Shown in pieces: positions 1 to 10,494 of a stretch of 64,000 nt of DNA. Position numbers and translations under genes: made by a program. The stretch covers positions 5,270,001 through 5,334,000 of the forward strand of contig NZ_CP110012.1 of assembly GCF_025947365.1 (NCBI RefSeq), read 5' to 3'. Under the pieces are notes generated by a model. It made no database searches. It saw only the letters and a program-made list of their open reading frames with translations, and was not told where the DNA came from. Within the stretch, counting starts at the first letter, position 1; every line of letters begins with the position of its first letter. The stretch comes from Flavobacterium sp. N502540 (GTDB lineage Bacteria > Bacteroidota > Bacteroidia > Flavobacteriales > Flavobacteriaceae).

Positions 1-3000
1 GTACAATGGTCTCCCGAACGTATAATCCTGATTTGTACTCGATTTTACCTTCTAACTGTCCCTCGCTTTCTATGAAGTTGAATACTAAATCGAACAGGCA
101 TTTTTTCAGAGTTACATCATCGTATTCTGCGATTTGCAGATGATCTATTTCGAGTGCTTGTTTATCGGCTTCTATCGAATTGTCTCTCAGTACAAACCAA
201 ACGTCAAACAATGGATGTCGGTTACGGCTCAACTGAAGATCTAAATTGAGAACGAGTTCATCAAAAGCGACCATTTGATTTTCCTGTGCATCGATAACAC
301 TTTGTTCTACCTGATGCAATAAGCTTACAAAATCATGATTTTCATTGAATACCGTTCGCAAAGGAACAGTGTTGATGTAAAGCCCGATCTGGTCTTCTAA
401 ATCGGTATGTATTCTGCCTCCGATAGGTGTTCCAACGGTAATATCCTGTTGGTGGGTATATTTGTATAATAAAGTTTTAACCAATGATAAAAGTCCAGTA
501 AAAACGGTAATCGAGTGGCTCTCACAAAAGTTTTTAAATTTTGAAAAAGTCTCTCTTTCAATGGTAAAATCAACAGAATCTCCATCATACGCATTGATTG
601 CCGCTCTTGATTTATCTGTTGGAAAGTCTAATACCGGAACTTCTCCCTCAAACTTTTTTAACCAATGCTGCAGCTGATTTTTATATTCCTCCGACTGAAA
701 CTGCTCGGTTTGCCATTGCGCATAATCTTTATACTGAATTTTTAGATCAGAAGCTGTAATTGCTTTTCCTTGGGATAGATTTTGATAATTCGAAACAAAT
801 TCTTTTGTCAAAATATTCATAGACAATCCATCACTGATGATATGATGCATTACAAAAGAAAACATCCACTGATCGTCTTTGATCTGATACAATTTCAATC
901 GCAGCAAAGAATCTTCTTCCAGATTAAAAGGTTTGTCAATTTCCTGATTGATTTTGGCATCAATAACCTCCTGAGAATATTGATTTGGTCTGAAATCTTC
1001 AATCGTTAAATTCAGTAAACTGTCATTAAAGGCTTTAATGTATTGCTTCACGATACCATTTTCGTCCAGTCTGAATACCGTTCGCAGACTTTCGTGTCTT
1101 TTCAGAATGGCCAAAAAAGCTGCTGCAAATACCGAAATGTCGAGTACACCGGTGAACGTAAAGGTCTTGTACATGTTGAGCGCTATACTTGCATCGTCCA
1201 GATGCGACAACAGCCATAATCTTCTTTGCCCTGACGAAAGCAGGTAACTGGTGCTTTCCGGAGCTTTTTTAATTTCCTGATAAACAGTCGTATTCGACCC
1301 GGCTATTTTTTTGGCCAGACTTTGAATGTTTCTGTTTTCAAAAACATCTCTCAGATTGATTTTTACATTGAATTCTCTGTTGATGCTATTCGCTAAATGT
1401 GTAGCACTCAAACTGTGACCGCCCAGTGTAAAAAAATCTTCGAGTATCCCAATCTTGGTCTGATTTAATATTCCTTCCCAAATTACTACCAGTTTTTGCT
1501 CCAGTTCACTTTGTGCGGCAACATAAGCAACAGTTGTTTTTAGACTTAGTCCGTTGCTGTGACGCAGTTTATTTCGGTCTGCTTTACCGCTATTAGTTAA
1601 CGGAATTTCGTCTACTACGATAAAATTAGACGGAATCATATAAGTAGGAAGTTTAGTTCCCAGCCATAAGTTGAGTTCTTCCTTCACCAATTCACCATTT
1701 GCTACAATATACCCTGTCAGATATTTATCTGCGCTGTTTTCATTGGTATGGTCTAAAACCACAGCCGTTTGTATTTGTGGATGTTGGTTTAATGCCTCTT
1801 CTATTTCTTCCAGCTCTATTCTGAATCCTCTGATTTTTACCTGAAAATCTTTTCTTCCTAAATATTCTACATTCCCATCAGGCGACCACATGCCCAGATC
1901 TCCGGTTCGGTACATTTTCGCTCCTGGTTGAAACGGATTCGGTACAAACTTCTGATGAGTCAACTCCGGATTGTTTAGATAACCAAGGGCCAGTCCTTTT
2001 CCGGCAATGCAAATTTCTCCCGCCACGCCAATAGGCTGAACAGCATCTGACTCGCTTAAAATATAAATCTGCGTGTTCCAGATTGGTTTTCCAATCGGGA
2101 TTACTTCATTGCCTTGAGCTGTATTAAAATAAGTAACGTCTATCGAAGCTTCTGTTGGACCATAAAGATTATAAATGGGTGCAGCCGATACTTTACTATA
2201 CCATTCCTTAACTGTCAATGGTGTTAAAGCTTCACCACTGGTTATTACGGCACGTAAACTAGACAATTTGTTTCCTAATTGTTCTGTATTAGCGACTGAA
2301 GCAATAAAGGTGTTGAGCATACTTGGCACAAAATGCAGACTGGTTACGCCATTGTTTTGGATCAAATTCAAAATGCGATGTGGTTCTGAAATGTCTTCCT
2401 GTTCGCAAAGTACCATCTTGGTTCCCCAGCATAAAGGCATAAAAATTTCCCATACCGAAACATCAAAAGTAAAAGTGGTTTTTTGCAGAATAACATCCTC
2501 CAAAGAATAGTTGTATTCATTCCACATCCAGTCAATTCTGTTGGTCACTCCTTCATGAGTAATCATACAGCCTTTCGGATTTCCGGTTGATCCGGAGGTA
2601 TAGAGTACATAAGCCAGATCGGTAACTTTATTGTGATTTTCAGGATTGCTTTTAGACAAAGAAGCCAATTGTTCTGAGATATTTTCTAAAGTTTCCTCAT
2701 CAATTAAAAATTTGCACTGACTGTCGGCTATAATGAAATTGATTCTTTCTTCGGGATATTGCGGTTCTACCGGAATATAAGCTCCTCCGGCTTTTATGAT
2801 GGCCATAAGGGCGATAATCATTTGTTCGCTTCTTGGAAGTTTTACGATTACGAAATCCCCTTGTTTGATGTTTTTTTCCTGACGTAAATAATGAGCCAGC
2901 TGATTCACTTTTTCATTGAGTTCCTGAAAGGTAAATTCTTTCTCTTTGAAACGAAGTGCTGTGTGGTTGGCTAATTTCTCCACTTGTTCTTCGAATAAAA

Positions 3001-4606
3001 CATTCAACGGAGCACAAACCTGATTGTCGAATTGTGTAGCATTGAAATCTAAAACCAGTTTTTTCTTTTCAATCTCAGTTACCAGAGAAAGGTTCTCTAT
3101 TATTTCTGACGGAGTGTTACTTACTAAGTTTAATAAATGCTCAAAATGTGCTGTGATTTGTTCTATAAAAAAAGTGTCATACAAATCGGTATTATAAACA
3201 ATACTCAATTCTAAATTTTCATCTACCTCAACAAAATTGAAAAGCAAATCAAACTTACTGGTTTTGTTTTCTGTTTCTAAAGCCTGAACGGTTAGTTGAT
3301 CTCCGATACTTTTTACGTTTGTATTTTCGTTGTTTTGTAAAATCAGGAAGATATCAAACAATGGATTTCTGCTTAAATCGGTTTCCAGCTGTGCTTCTTC
3401 TATCAGTTTATCAAAAGGATACGATTGGTAGTTATAAGCTCTTAGAGTGCTTTCTTTAATGTTCTTAAGGAAAGATTCGAAACTGTCTTTCGCATTAACC
3501 ACTCCTCTTAAAGCAATGGTATTTAAATACAGCCCCAACTGATTGTGAAGTACCTGTAACTCACGCCCGGCTATTGGCGAACCCACAATTAAATCTGTCT
3601 GACTGGTATATTTGTAAAGCACTATTTTTAAAGTGGCCAGCAATCCCATGAACAAAGTACTCTCGTTGTCCAGACAAACTTTCTTGAACTTCGTGCTTAC
3701 TTCTTTACGTATCGTTCTGTAAACAGTATCACCGTTATAGGTTTTTAAAATCGGTCTTGTTTTACTGAAAGGAAGTTGGATTTTAGGGATTTCACCTGAA
3801 ATCTGTGACAGCCAGTATTCTTTGTGTGCTGCAAAATAATCATCGCTCAATAATTTTTGCTGCCAAACTGCGTATTCTTTGTATTGTATCGCTAAAGATT
3901 CTTTAGCCACATTTTCTCCTTTTTCTAATGCCGTGTAGTTTTCTAATAATTCATTTATAAGTACTCCCATCGACCAGCCGTCGCTGATGATGTGATGAAT
4001 CATAAAGAAGAATATCCACTTTTGATCTTCTATTTGATAAACGATACTTTTTAGCAGCAGCTCTTTTTCTAAATCAAAAGAATAGGGCATTTCTTTGTTG
4101 ATGAGTTCTTCTGCGCTTGTTGTTTGATTTCTCAGATCTATTTCTTCTACCTGAAATTTTATTTCTTCGGCAGGGACTATTTTTTGTACAACGGTATTCT
4201 CCTTATTGACAAACCTGGTTCTCAGAATTTCATGACGTTCTATAATCAACTGAAAAGCACGCTCTAATGTCTTTACATTCAGATTCCCTTCAAAAGTGTA
4301 TAAAGCCGGAACATTATAGGCTTTACTGGATTCTTCCATTTGACTTAAAACCCACATCCTATATTGTGAAGAAGATAATGGATAATCTTCTAAATCGGCT
4401 GTTTTTAGTATTTCAGGTAATGCAGGTTTTGATGCTTGCAGGTTTTGATTGTTCAGCAAAAAAAGAGTCAATTCTTCTTTGTGCTTTTTTATTTCTTCAA
4501 TTAAACTATTATCAATAGTAGATTTTTCGGCAAAAACCTTCAGTTTATTGTCAATTATTTCAAGTAAAATTCCTTCTCCCTGTAGTTTATCAATTAATTT
4601 TTTCAT
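1..4606 (-). CDS. NRPS, docking-C-A(Ser)-T-C..., 3' end outside window
   Basis: Third gene of the NRPS operon. About 1535 residues are visible and the gene runs off the left edge. Domain order from the ATG at 4604-4606: TubC-type N-terminal docking domain (about residues 1-54), condensation domain (about 75-510, intact HHIISDG), adenylation domain (about 540-1000, YTSGSTGNPKG core), carrier domain with GGHSL near residue 1062, then a second condensation domain (HHIISDG near residue 1255) cut by the window edge. Aligned by eye to GrsA, the pocket residues read D-V-W-H-I-S-L-I-D, which matches the known serine code. The docking domain implies that this protein receives the peptide from another synthetase, most simply the 1907-aa protein 93 bp upstream. 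No thioesterase or reductase release domain is visible. The fold and domain calls are firm; Ser is a good prediction; the final product is unknown. Confidence 0.93.
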   Translation of the reverse strand, partial: MKKLIDKLQGEGILLEIIDNKLKVFAEKSTIDNSLIEEIKKHKEELTLFLLNNQNLQASKPALPEILKTADLEDYPLSSSQYRMWVLSQMEESSKAYNVPALYTFEGNLNVKTLERAFQLIIERHEILRTRFVNKENTVVQKIVPAEEIKFQVEEIDLRNQTTSAEELINKEMPYSFDLEKELLLKSIVYQIEDQKWIFFFMIHHIISDGWSMGVLINELLENYTALEKGENVAKESLAIQYKEYAVWQQKLLSDDYFAAHKEYWLSQISGEIPKIQLPFSKTRPILKTYNGDTVYRTIRKEVSTKFKKVCLDNESTLFMGLLATLKIVLYKYTSQTDLIVGSPIAGRELQVLHNQLGLYLNTIALRGVVNAKDSFESFLKNIKESTLRAYNYQSYPFDKLIEEAQLETDLSRNPLFDIFLILQNNENTNVKSIGDQLTVQALETENKTSKFDLLFNFVEVDENLELSIVYNTDLYDTFFIEQITAHFEHLLNLVSNTPSEIIENLSLVTEIEKKKLVLDFNATQFDNQVCAPLNVLFEEQVEKLANHTALRFKEKEFTFQELNEKVNQLAHYLRQEKNIKQGDFVIVKLPRSEQMIIALMAIIKAGGAYIPVEPQYPEERINFIIADSQCKFLIDEETLENISEQLASLSKSNPENHNKVTDLAYVLYTSGSTGNPKGCMITHEGVTNRIDWMWNEYNYSLEDVILQKTTFTFDVSVWEIFMPLCWGTKMVLCEQEDISEPHRILNLIQNNGVTSLHFVPSMLNTFIASVANTEQLGNKLSSLRAVITSGEALTPLTVKEWYSKVSAAPIYNLYGPTEASIDVTYFNTAQGNEVIPIGKPIWNTQIYILSESDAVQPIGVAGEICIAGKGLALGYLNNPELTHQKFVPNPFQPGAKMYRTGDLGMWSPDGNVEYLGRKDFQVKIRGFRIELEEIEEALNQHPQIQTAVVLDHTNENSADKYLTGYIVANGELVKEELNLWLGTKLPTYMIPSNFIVVDEIPLTNSGKADRNKLRHSNGLSLKTTVAYVAAQSELEQKLVVIWEGILNQTKIGILEDFFTLGGHSLSATHLANSINREFNVKINLRDVFENRNIQSLAKKIAGSNTTVYQEIKKAPESTSYLLSSGQRRLWLLSHLDDASIALNMYKTFTFTGVLDISVFAAAFLAILKRHESLRTVFRLDENGIVKQYIKAFNDSLLNLTIEDFRPNQYSQEVIDAKINQEIDKPFNLEEDSLLRLKLYQIKDDQWMFSFVMHHIISDGLSMNILTKEFVSNYQNLSQGKAITASDLKIQYKDYAQWQTEQFQSEEYKNQLQHWLKKFEGEVPVLDFPTDKSRAAINAYDGDSVDFTIERETFSKFKNFCESHSITVFTGLLSLVKTLLYKYTHQQDITVGTPIGGRIHTDLEDQIGLYINTVPLRTVFNENHDFVSLLHQVEQSVIDAQENQMVAFDELVLNLDLQLSRNRHPLFDVWFVLRDNSIEADKQALEIDHLQIAEYDDVTLKKCLFDLVFNFIESEGQLEGKIEYKSGLYVRETIV
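4445..4606 (-). other. TubC_N-type docking domain at NRPS N-terminus
   Basis: The first ~54 residues begin MKKLIDKLQGEGILLEII and end with a KKHKEELTLFLL helix. This fits the TubC N-terminal docking fold (two helices and a beta-hairpin: leucine-rich helix, Gly-hydrophobic strand, 'KxxL' strand, final helix). In characterised systems this fold binds a short C-terminal peptide of the upstream synthetase. The 1907-aa protein ends QEIDIDL, a plausible partner strand. Family assignment is from pattern; the pairing is inferred. Confidence 0.75.
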
Positions 4607-4699
4607 TGGTTTATTTTAATTTTCAGAGGATAATTTTTCAATTATTAAAGTAAATTGGGTATAGTTTGAGATCTGAATTTCTCTTCTCAAAAGACACTA

Positions 4700-7600
4700 T
4701 TACAGGTCAATATCGATTTCCTGCAGGTCTTTTTTGTTTGCTGTCAACTGTTCTTGTTTCTGAATGAAACTAAGCTGCTCTGCCATGGTTTCAATAGTTC
4801 TGAATTGAAATATATGCCCTATACTCACTTCAACACCGAAACTTTCCTGAATCATATTGGCCAATTTTACGGCTCTTAAACTATGTCCTCCTATTTCAAA
4901 AAAATCATCGGTTACACTGACCTTTTCGATCAACAATATTTCACTCCAAATCTCACAGAGGGTCTTCTCTGTTTCATTTCGATAAGAAACATATTCTCTT
5001 TCCAGTATGGATAAATCAATCTCTGGAAGAAGGTCTTTATCCACCTTTCCATTTTTATTCAAAATGAAATCCTCTACTTCTATAAAATAGGTTGGAATCA
5101 TATAAAATGGAAGTCTGTCTGCCAGATAGGCCTTTAATTCCTTTTGATTCATAGCCTGATTGGCTTTAACAAAAGCAACAATAAATTTATCTTCCGCGGC
5201 CTCTGATCGTTGTTTCACTACTACTACTGCACCATTAATATCCGGATGAGCGTCTAAAGTTTTTTCAATATCATTTAGTTCAATTCGATAACCGCGAAGT
5301 TTGATCTGACTGTCTTTTCTTCCAAAAAATTTGATATTTCCATCCGGCAGCCATAATCCTAAATCGCCAGTTTTATAAACTCTTTCATTGTTAAGCGTCT
5401 GCGGATTCAGGAATTTTTCGGCATTCAATTCTTCTGCATTTAAGTAGCCTAAAGAAAGCCCGTCACCTGCCAGATATATCTCACCAACAACTCCCAAAGG
5501 ACATAACTGTAAATTTTGATCTAAGATGTAAGCCTTAGAATTGTTAATCGGTTTACCAATCGGGATGTCCTCTTCTACGGGTGCTATAATTTTATAGGTT
5601 GCCGAAAATGTAGTGTTTTCGGTAGGGCCGTAACCGTTAATAAGATTGAGCTCGGGATAAGCTTCTAACAATTTACGAATGTGTTTCGCGGATAATTTTT
5701 CACCTCCTGCCAACACATTGATTAATCCTTCAAAAAGAGATACGTCCTGATCTGTAAACTGATTCAATAAACCAGATGTAAACCACATGGTATCTACTTT
5801 TTCTGTTTTTATTAATGCAGAAAGTTTTTTAGTATTTAACAAATCTTCTTTATCGCATAAAACTAGTTTTCCGCCATTAAGCAACGCTCCCCAGAATTCA
5901 AAAGTCGACGCATCAAAAGACACAGAACCTGTAGACAATATGGCGTGTACCGTATCAAAATCGATGTAATTGGTGTTTTTAACCAGTCTGGTTACTCCTT
6001 TATGCGGTACCAAAACTCCTTTTGGATTTCCGGTAGACCCGGAGGTGTACATGATGTATGCCGGAGCGTCAGGACTGTTCGTAATTTGTGGAGCGGGAGA
6101 ATAATTTTCTAAAGTACCTAATTGAATGTCTATGACGATCGTACTTCCCCTAAAGAAATCGATATCATATATATAGTCCATCTGGGTAATGATCATTCTG
6201 GTATTGATATCATCGACAATAAACTCCTTTCTGATTTTCGGACTTTCCACATCGATTGGAACATATACCCCGCCCGCTTTTAAAATTCCGAGTATAGTAC
6301 TGATCAAAAGTTCTGATTTGTCTAAAACAATTCCGACTTTTTCACCATTAGTGAGTCCATATTCTGTCGTTAACAAATGAGCAATTTTGTTCGCATTGCG
6401 ATCCAATTCCTCATACGTCAATTGTCGGTTTTTGTAAACGACAGCTATTTGTCCAGGTGTTTTACTAACCTGCTGCTGAAAAGCGTCGACAATATCCAGG
6501 CAAACCTGAGAATTAAAAGTTCCGCTACTAAAATCTGATGAAAGAAGTTGTCTTTCATCTGCAGACAAATAAGAAAGCGAAGCAATGGCATCACCCGGGT
6601 TTGCAATTACCGCATTCAACAGATTTTGAAAATGTTTCTGAATTTGACGAATAAAACCTGCATCAAAAATATCGGTATTGTAAACTAAGCTAAACTCCAG
6701 TCCTTTTACCGTTTCTACAAAATTGAATGAAACATCAAATCGGCTTACAGTTGCTTTAATTCTTTCATATAAAGCTATTTCAAGGCCTTCGCTGTTTAAA
6801 GAATCTATCTTCTGATCTAAATCTGCATTTTGCAAAACAACGCTGGCATCAAACAAAGGATTTCTGCTAATATCATGTGTCAGATTCAAATCACTGATTA
6901 ATTGATCGAAAGGATAAATCTGATGTTCGTAGGCTTCCTGAGTTAGTTTTTTTACCTTTCGGAATAAGTCCGTTACGGCATCCTTATCTGAAAACTGACA
7001 ACGTAAAGCCAACACATTAATGAAACAGCCTATTTGTCCCTCTAAATCAGTATGATTTCTTCCGGCAATTGGGCTTCCAAGTATAATATCTTCCTGATTG
7101 GTATATTTATAAATCAAGACATTAACTACCGTTAGCAACCCCATGAACAAAGTCAGGTTTTCCTGATCCAGTACATTTTTAAAATTTTCTACTGTTTTGC
7201 TGTCAATGTTTATGGTCGACGTCTCACCATTATATGATTTTATCTTAGGACGAATTTTACTTTTCTGAAGGCTCAAAACAGGAAGTTCTCCTGAGAATTT
7301 CTCCATCCAGTAGGCTTTGTGAACCTGCAACGATTCGTTCTCCAATTGTTGATTCTGCCAGGCGGCAAAATCTTTGTATTGTATTCTAAGCGGTTTTAAA
7401 TTTACGGGAAGCTCATTTTTATGGACTTTGTACAAATGCAGCAGCTCTTCGATAAAAACCTCTATAGACAGCCCGTCGCTAATAATATGATGCATCACCG
7501 CTACCAGTATCGCTTTGGATTCTTCTACCTGCAATACACTCACTTTTAAAAGCGGCCCTTCTGATAAATTAAATACTACCTGAATGAGATTGTTGATGCT

Positions 7601-10423
7601 TTCTTCTAATTCGTTTTCCGGGCGATTGCGAAAATCAACGAAATCTATCTCAAAATTATTCTCCTCATCAGACGATATAAATTGTCTTAATTCCTTATTT
7701 TCATCTTCTTTGAAAGTGGTTCTAAAACTTTCATGTCGTTTGGTTATGGATTGAAAAGCAAAAGCTAAAGCTGCTTTATCCAGATCTCCTGTTAAGGTGT
7801 AGATACTGGGAATTGTATAGGCTTTGTTGGCTTCCTGAAACTGACTCAATGCCCAAAAACGCTGCTGTGATGATGAAACCGCATAACTTGGCTGCTCCGA
7901 TAAAGCTTCTATTTCCTGAAATTCATTTTCCTGTGTCTGAAGTATCGTTTCTGCAAGCGTTTTAATATTTCGATCTTCAAAAACGTTTCCAATGTCTATT
8001 TTTATATTTAAGTTTTTATGAATGGTCGACACCAGGTTCATTGCCTTAATGCTGTGTCCTCCAATGTCAAAAAAATCATCGGTTATACTGATATCTTCTT
8101 TATCAAACAGTTCTTTCCAAATATTGTGCAGGGCTATTTGGATTTCAGTCGTTGGCAAAACAAGCTCTCTGGTTGTTTCCTTATTTGATTTTGCCAGTTT
8201 GTTTAATTCTTTCTGATCTACTTTTCCGTTTCTGTTCAATGGAATCTGAGGCACCTGAGTAATATGAGCCGGAATCATATAGTTCGGCAGTTTTTGTGTC
8301 AGGAAAGAACGAAGCTCTTCAGCACTAATAGTAGCATCGGCAACGAAAAACGCTGCTAAAAATTTCACATCATGGCTGTCTTTGTTTACGAGAATTACAG
8401 CTTCGGTAATACTATTGTAACCCGTTATCTTTCGTTCGATTTCACCTAATTCTATTCTGAAACCACGAATTTTCACCTGACTGTCTCTTCTTCCTAAAAT
8501 TTCTATTGTACCGTCAGGCAGCCATTTACAGATGTCTCCTGTTTTATACAACAGAGCGTTTTCCTGATAAGGATTTTCAACAAAACTTTTTGAAGTGAGT
8601 TCTTCTTTGTTTAAGTACCCCGCTGCAACACCTTCGCCCGAAACATACAATTCTCCTGTAATACCAACAGGCTGTAATTTCATGCTCTCGTTAAGAATGT
8701 AACATTGTGTATAGGAAATTGGTTTTCCTATCGGGATGCTTGGCGCATCTTCTGAAACTTCATCAACTGGGTAAAAAGTTGAAAAAGTAGTGTTTTCGGT
8801 AGGTCCATAAACGTGTATTAGCCTTCCGCTTCCGAAATAATTGACAAACTTTCGCACATGAGATACGGAAACCATTTCTCCGCCAAAAAGAATTTTTCTC
8901 AAGTTTTTAAGACTGTCAATGTCAGTATCCACCATGGAGTTGAACAAAGCCGTTGTCATAAAAACAACCGAAATTTCATTTGCGGTAATAGCCTGAAACA
9001 GCAGCTCAAAATTGAGCACTAAATCTTTCTCCGGAATGTGTAAAGTTGCTCCGTTTAATAATGCTCCCCAAATATCAAAAGTAGAACCGTCGAACGAAGA
9101 ATTTGAGATGGCCAGAATACGATCCTGAGGATCAATTTTGATATAATTGGTTTCTTTCACCAAGCGTACGATACTTTTATCTTTTATCACAACACCTTTT
9201 GGCACTCCGGTTGATCCTGAAGTGTACATGATGTAAGCGATATCTCCCTTACTATTGTTTTGCCAGTTTGCATCGGAAATATTTTCTTCATTAAGCATCA
9301 CGTCTATACTAAATAACGGAATATCATAATGAAACAGGTCATTCAGATACTCGATTTGAGTGATGATCACTTTGGGCTGTGTGTCCGATAAGATATAATC
9401 AAGTCTTTCTGTCGTAAGATTATAATCCAGAGGTAAATAAGTGGCACCCAGTTTTAATGCCGCAGCAAAAGAGAAAATCGTATTGGCCGAATAATCTGTC
9501 ATGATCCCGATAATATCCCCGGATTTAATTCCGTACTCTTTTTGCAATAAACTGGCCAGATGATTTACTTTTCGGTTTACGGCTGTATAGGTGTATTTTT
9601 TTCCTTTATAAACTAAAGCAATGTTCTCAGGCGTTGCCTTTACCTGCTGTTCAAAAATCTCGATAACACTTGCGTGGATCTTCTTCTCAGATTCACCAGA
9701 AAACTCCAGTAACTGTTGTTTTTCAGAGGCGGTAATAAATTCAATATCATCCACCTTAGTATCAATCAGATTACTGCTATTTTCAAGTATATGCGTAAAA
9801 TGCTCCAACATATTCTGAATGAAAAGTGCATCGTATTTTGCAGCATCAAAATGTATGGTAATTGATTCCTCACCCGCAATAGTATCTTCTATTTCCAGAC
9901 AAAGTTTGGCCTGAGCGATTCGATTATTTCTGCGATTTAATTTCTGATATATAAAAGCATATTGAAGGTAATCTTCAGGAGTCAGTTCAATATTTAGAAA
10001 CTCTTTTTCAATTAACTCAAAATCAATGGTATCATAAAGCAGCGTTTCTTCAATCTCCTGTTTGGTTGCGTTTATTGCATCTCTCAATGAAGAAACATTG
10101 GATATAGCAGTATTATAAAACAACAAGGCATCTTTTTCCGACTGCACTCCCTCCAAAATGAAAGGCGATGAAGCTACCCAGATATTTTCGTTATTCGTAT
10201 ATCTTTTTAACACTATATTAAAAACAGACAAATAAATAGTCGCTGCGGCAATGGCGTTCCCTCCTGATAATTTAGCAACCTTATCCAAACAGTTCTTTTT
10301 TAGTAAAATGCTATACTGACCTGAAGGAACCTGTTCAGATCTGCTCAGTAAATAACTGCTGTCGTTACTGTATTGCTTTATTTTGTTCAACCAATAATCT
10401 TGTATGATTTTCTTATCTTTCAT
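4700..10423 (-). CDS. NRPS, C-lobe-A(Ile-like)-T-C-A(Val)-T
   Basis: 1907 aa, second NRPS of the operon, 71 bp after the 2294-aa gene. Residues 1 to ~225 match only the C-terminal lobe of a condensation domain: the protein starts at the YWLNKIK position that opens this lobe, and no HHxxxDG is present. Next come adenylation 1 (~245-760, YTSGSTGVPKG), carrier 1 (DDFFDIGGHSIKA), a full condensation domain (~870-1310, HHIISDG), adenylation 2 (~1340-1810) and carrier 2 (DDFFEIGGHSLRA). Pocket residues read D-G-F-F-L-G-V-T-F (closest to Ile codes, Leu/Val possible) and D-A-F-W-L-G-G-T-F (a Val code). There is no epimerase or thioesterase. The C-terminus ends in the alternating strand EIDIDL, which resembles a docking peptide for the next synthetase. 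Domain order is clear; substrates are predictions by eye. Confidence 0.95.
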   Translation of the reverse strand: MKDKKIIQDYWLNKIKQYSNDSSYLLSRSEQVPSGQYSILLKKNCLDKVAKLSGGNAIAAATIYLSVFNIVLKRYTNNENIWVASSPFILEGVQSEKDALLFYNTAISNVSSLRDAINATKQEIEETLLYDTIDFELIEKEFLNIELTPEDYLQYAFIYQKLNRRNNRIAQAKLCLEIEDTIAGEESITIHFDAAKYDALFIQNMLEHFTHILENSSNLIDTKVDDIEFITASEKQQLLEFSGESEKKIHASVIEIFEQQVKATPENIALVYKGKKYTYTAVNRKVNHLASLLQKEYGIKSGDIIGIMTDYSANTIFSFAAALKLGATYLPLDYNLTTERLDYILSDTQPKVIITQIEYLNDLFHYDIPLFSIDVMLNEENISDANWQNNSKGDIAYIMYTSGSTGVPKGVVIKDKSIVRLVKETNYIKIDPQDRILAISNSSFDGSTFDIWGALLNGATLHIPEKDLVLNFELLFQAITANEISVVFMTTALFNSMVDTDIDSLKNLRKILFGGEMVSVSHVRKFVNYFGSGRLIHVYGPTENTTFSTFYPVDEVSEDAPSIPIGKPISYTQCYILNESMKLQPVGITGELYVSGEGVAAGYLNKEELTSKSFVENPYQENALLYKTGDICKWLPDGTIEILGRRDSQVKIRGFRIELGEIERKITGYNSITEAVILVNKDSHDVKFLAAFFVADATISAEELRSFLTQKLPNYMIPAHITQVPQIPLNRNGKVDQKELNKLAKSNKETTRELVLPTTEIQIALHNIWKELFDKEDISITDDFFDIGGHSIKAMNLVSTIHKNLNIKIDIGNVFEDRNIKTLAETILQTQENEFQEIEALSEQPSYAVSSSQQRFWALSQFQEANKAYTIPSIYTLTGDLDKAALAFAFQSITKRHESFRTTFKEDENKELRQFISSDEENNFEIDFVDFRNRPENELEESINNLIQVVFNLSEGPLLKVSVLQVEESKAILVAVMHHIISDGLSIEVFIEELLHLYKVHKNELPVNLKPLRIQYKDFAAWQNQQLENESLQVHKAYWMEKFSGELPVLSLQKSKIRPKIKSYNGETSTINIDSKTVENFKNVLDQENLTLFMGLLTVVNVLIYKYTNQEDIILGSPIAGRNHTDLEGQIGCFINVLALRCQFSDKDAVTDLFRKVKKLTQEAYEHQIYPFDQLISDLNLTHDISRNPLFDASVVLQNADLDQKIDSLNSEGLEIALYERIKATVSRFDVSFNFVETVKGLEFSLVYNTDIFDAGFIRQIQKHFQNLLNAVIANPGDAIASLSYLSADERQLLSSDFSSGTFNSQVCLDIVDAFQQQVSKTPGQIAVVYKNRQLTYEELDRNANKIAHLLTTEYGLTNGEKVGIVLDKSELLISTILGILKAGGVYVPIDVESPKIRKEFIVDDINTRMIITQMDYIYDIDFFRGSTIVIDIQLGTLENYSPAPQITNSPDAPAYIMYTSGSTGNPKGVLVPHKGVTRLVKNTNYIDFDTVHAILSTGSVSFDASTFEFWGALLNGGKLVLCDKEDLLNTKKLSALIKTEKVDTMWFTSGLLNQFTDQDVSLFEGLINVLAGGEKLSAKHIRKLLEAYPELNLINGYGPTENTTFSATYKIIAPVEEDIPIGKPINNSKAYILDQNLQLCPLGVVGEIYLAGDGLSLGYLNAEELNAEKFLNPQTLNNERVYKTGDLGLWLPDGNIKFFGRKDSQIKLRGYRIELNDIEKTLDAHPDINGAVVVVKQRSEAAEDKFIVAFVKANQAMNQKELKAYLADRLPFYMIPTYFIEVEDFILNKNGKVDKDLLPEIDLSILEREYVSYRNETEKTLCEIWSEILLIEKVSVTDDFFEIGGHSLRAVKLANMIQESFGVEVSIGHIFQFRTIETMAEQLSFIQKQEQLTANKKDLQEIDIDL

Positions 10424-10494
10424 GCTGTAGTCTGATTATATTGTAGGGATTACAAAAGGTTTATTTGAATGTTGTGTTGATTATACAGGGGGTA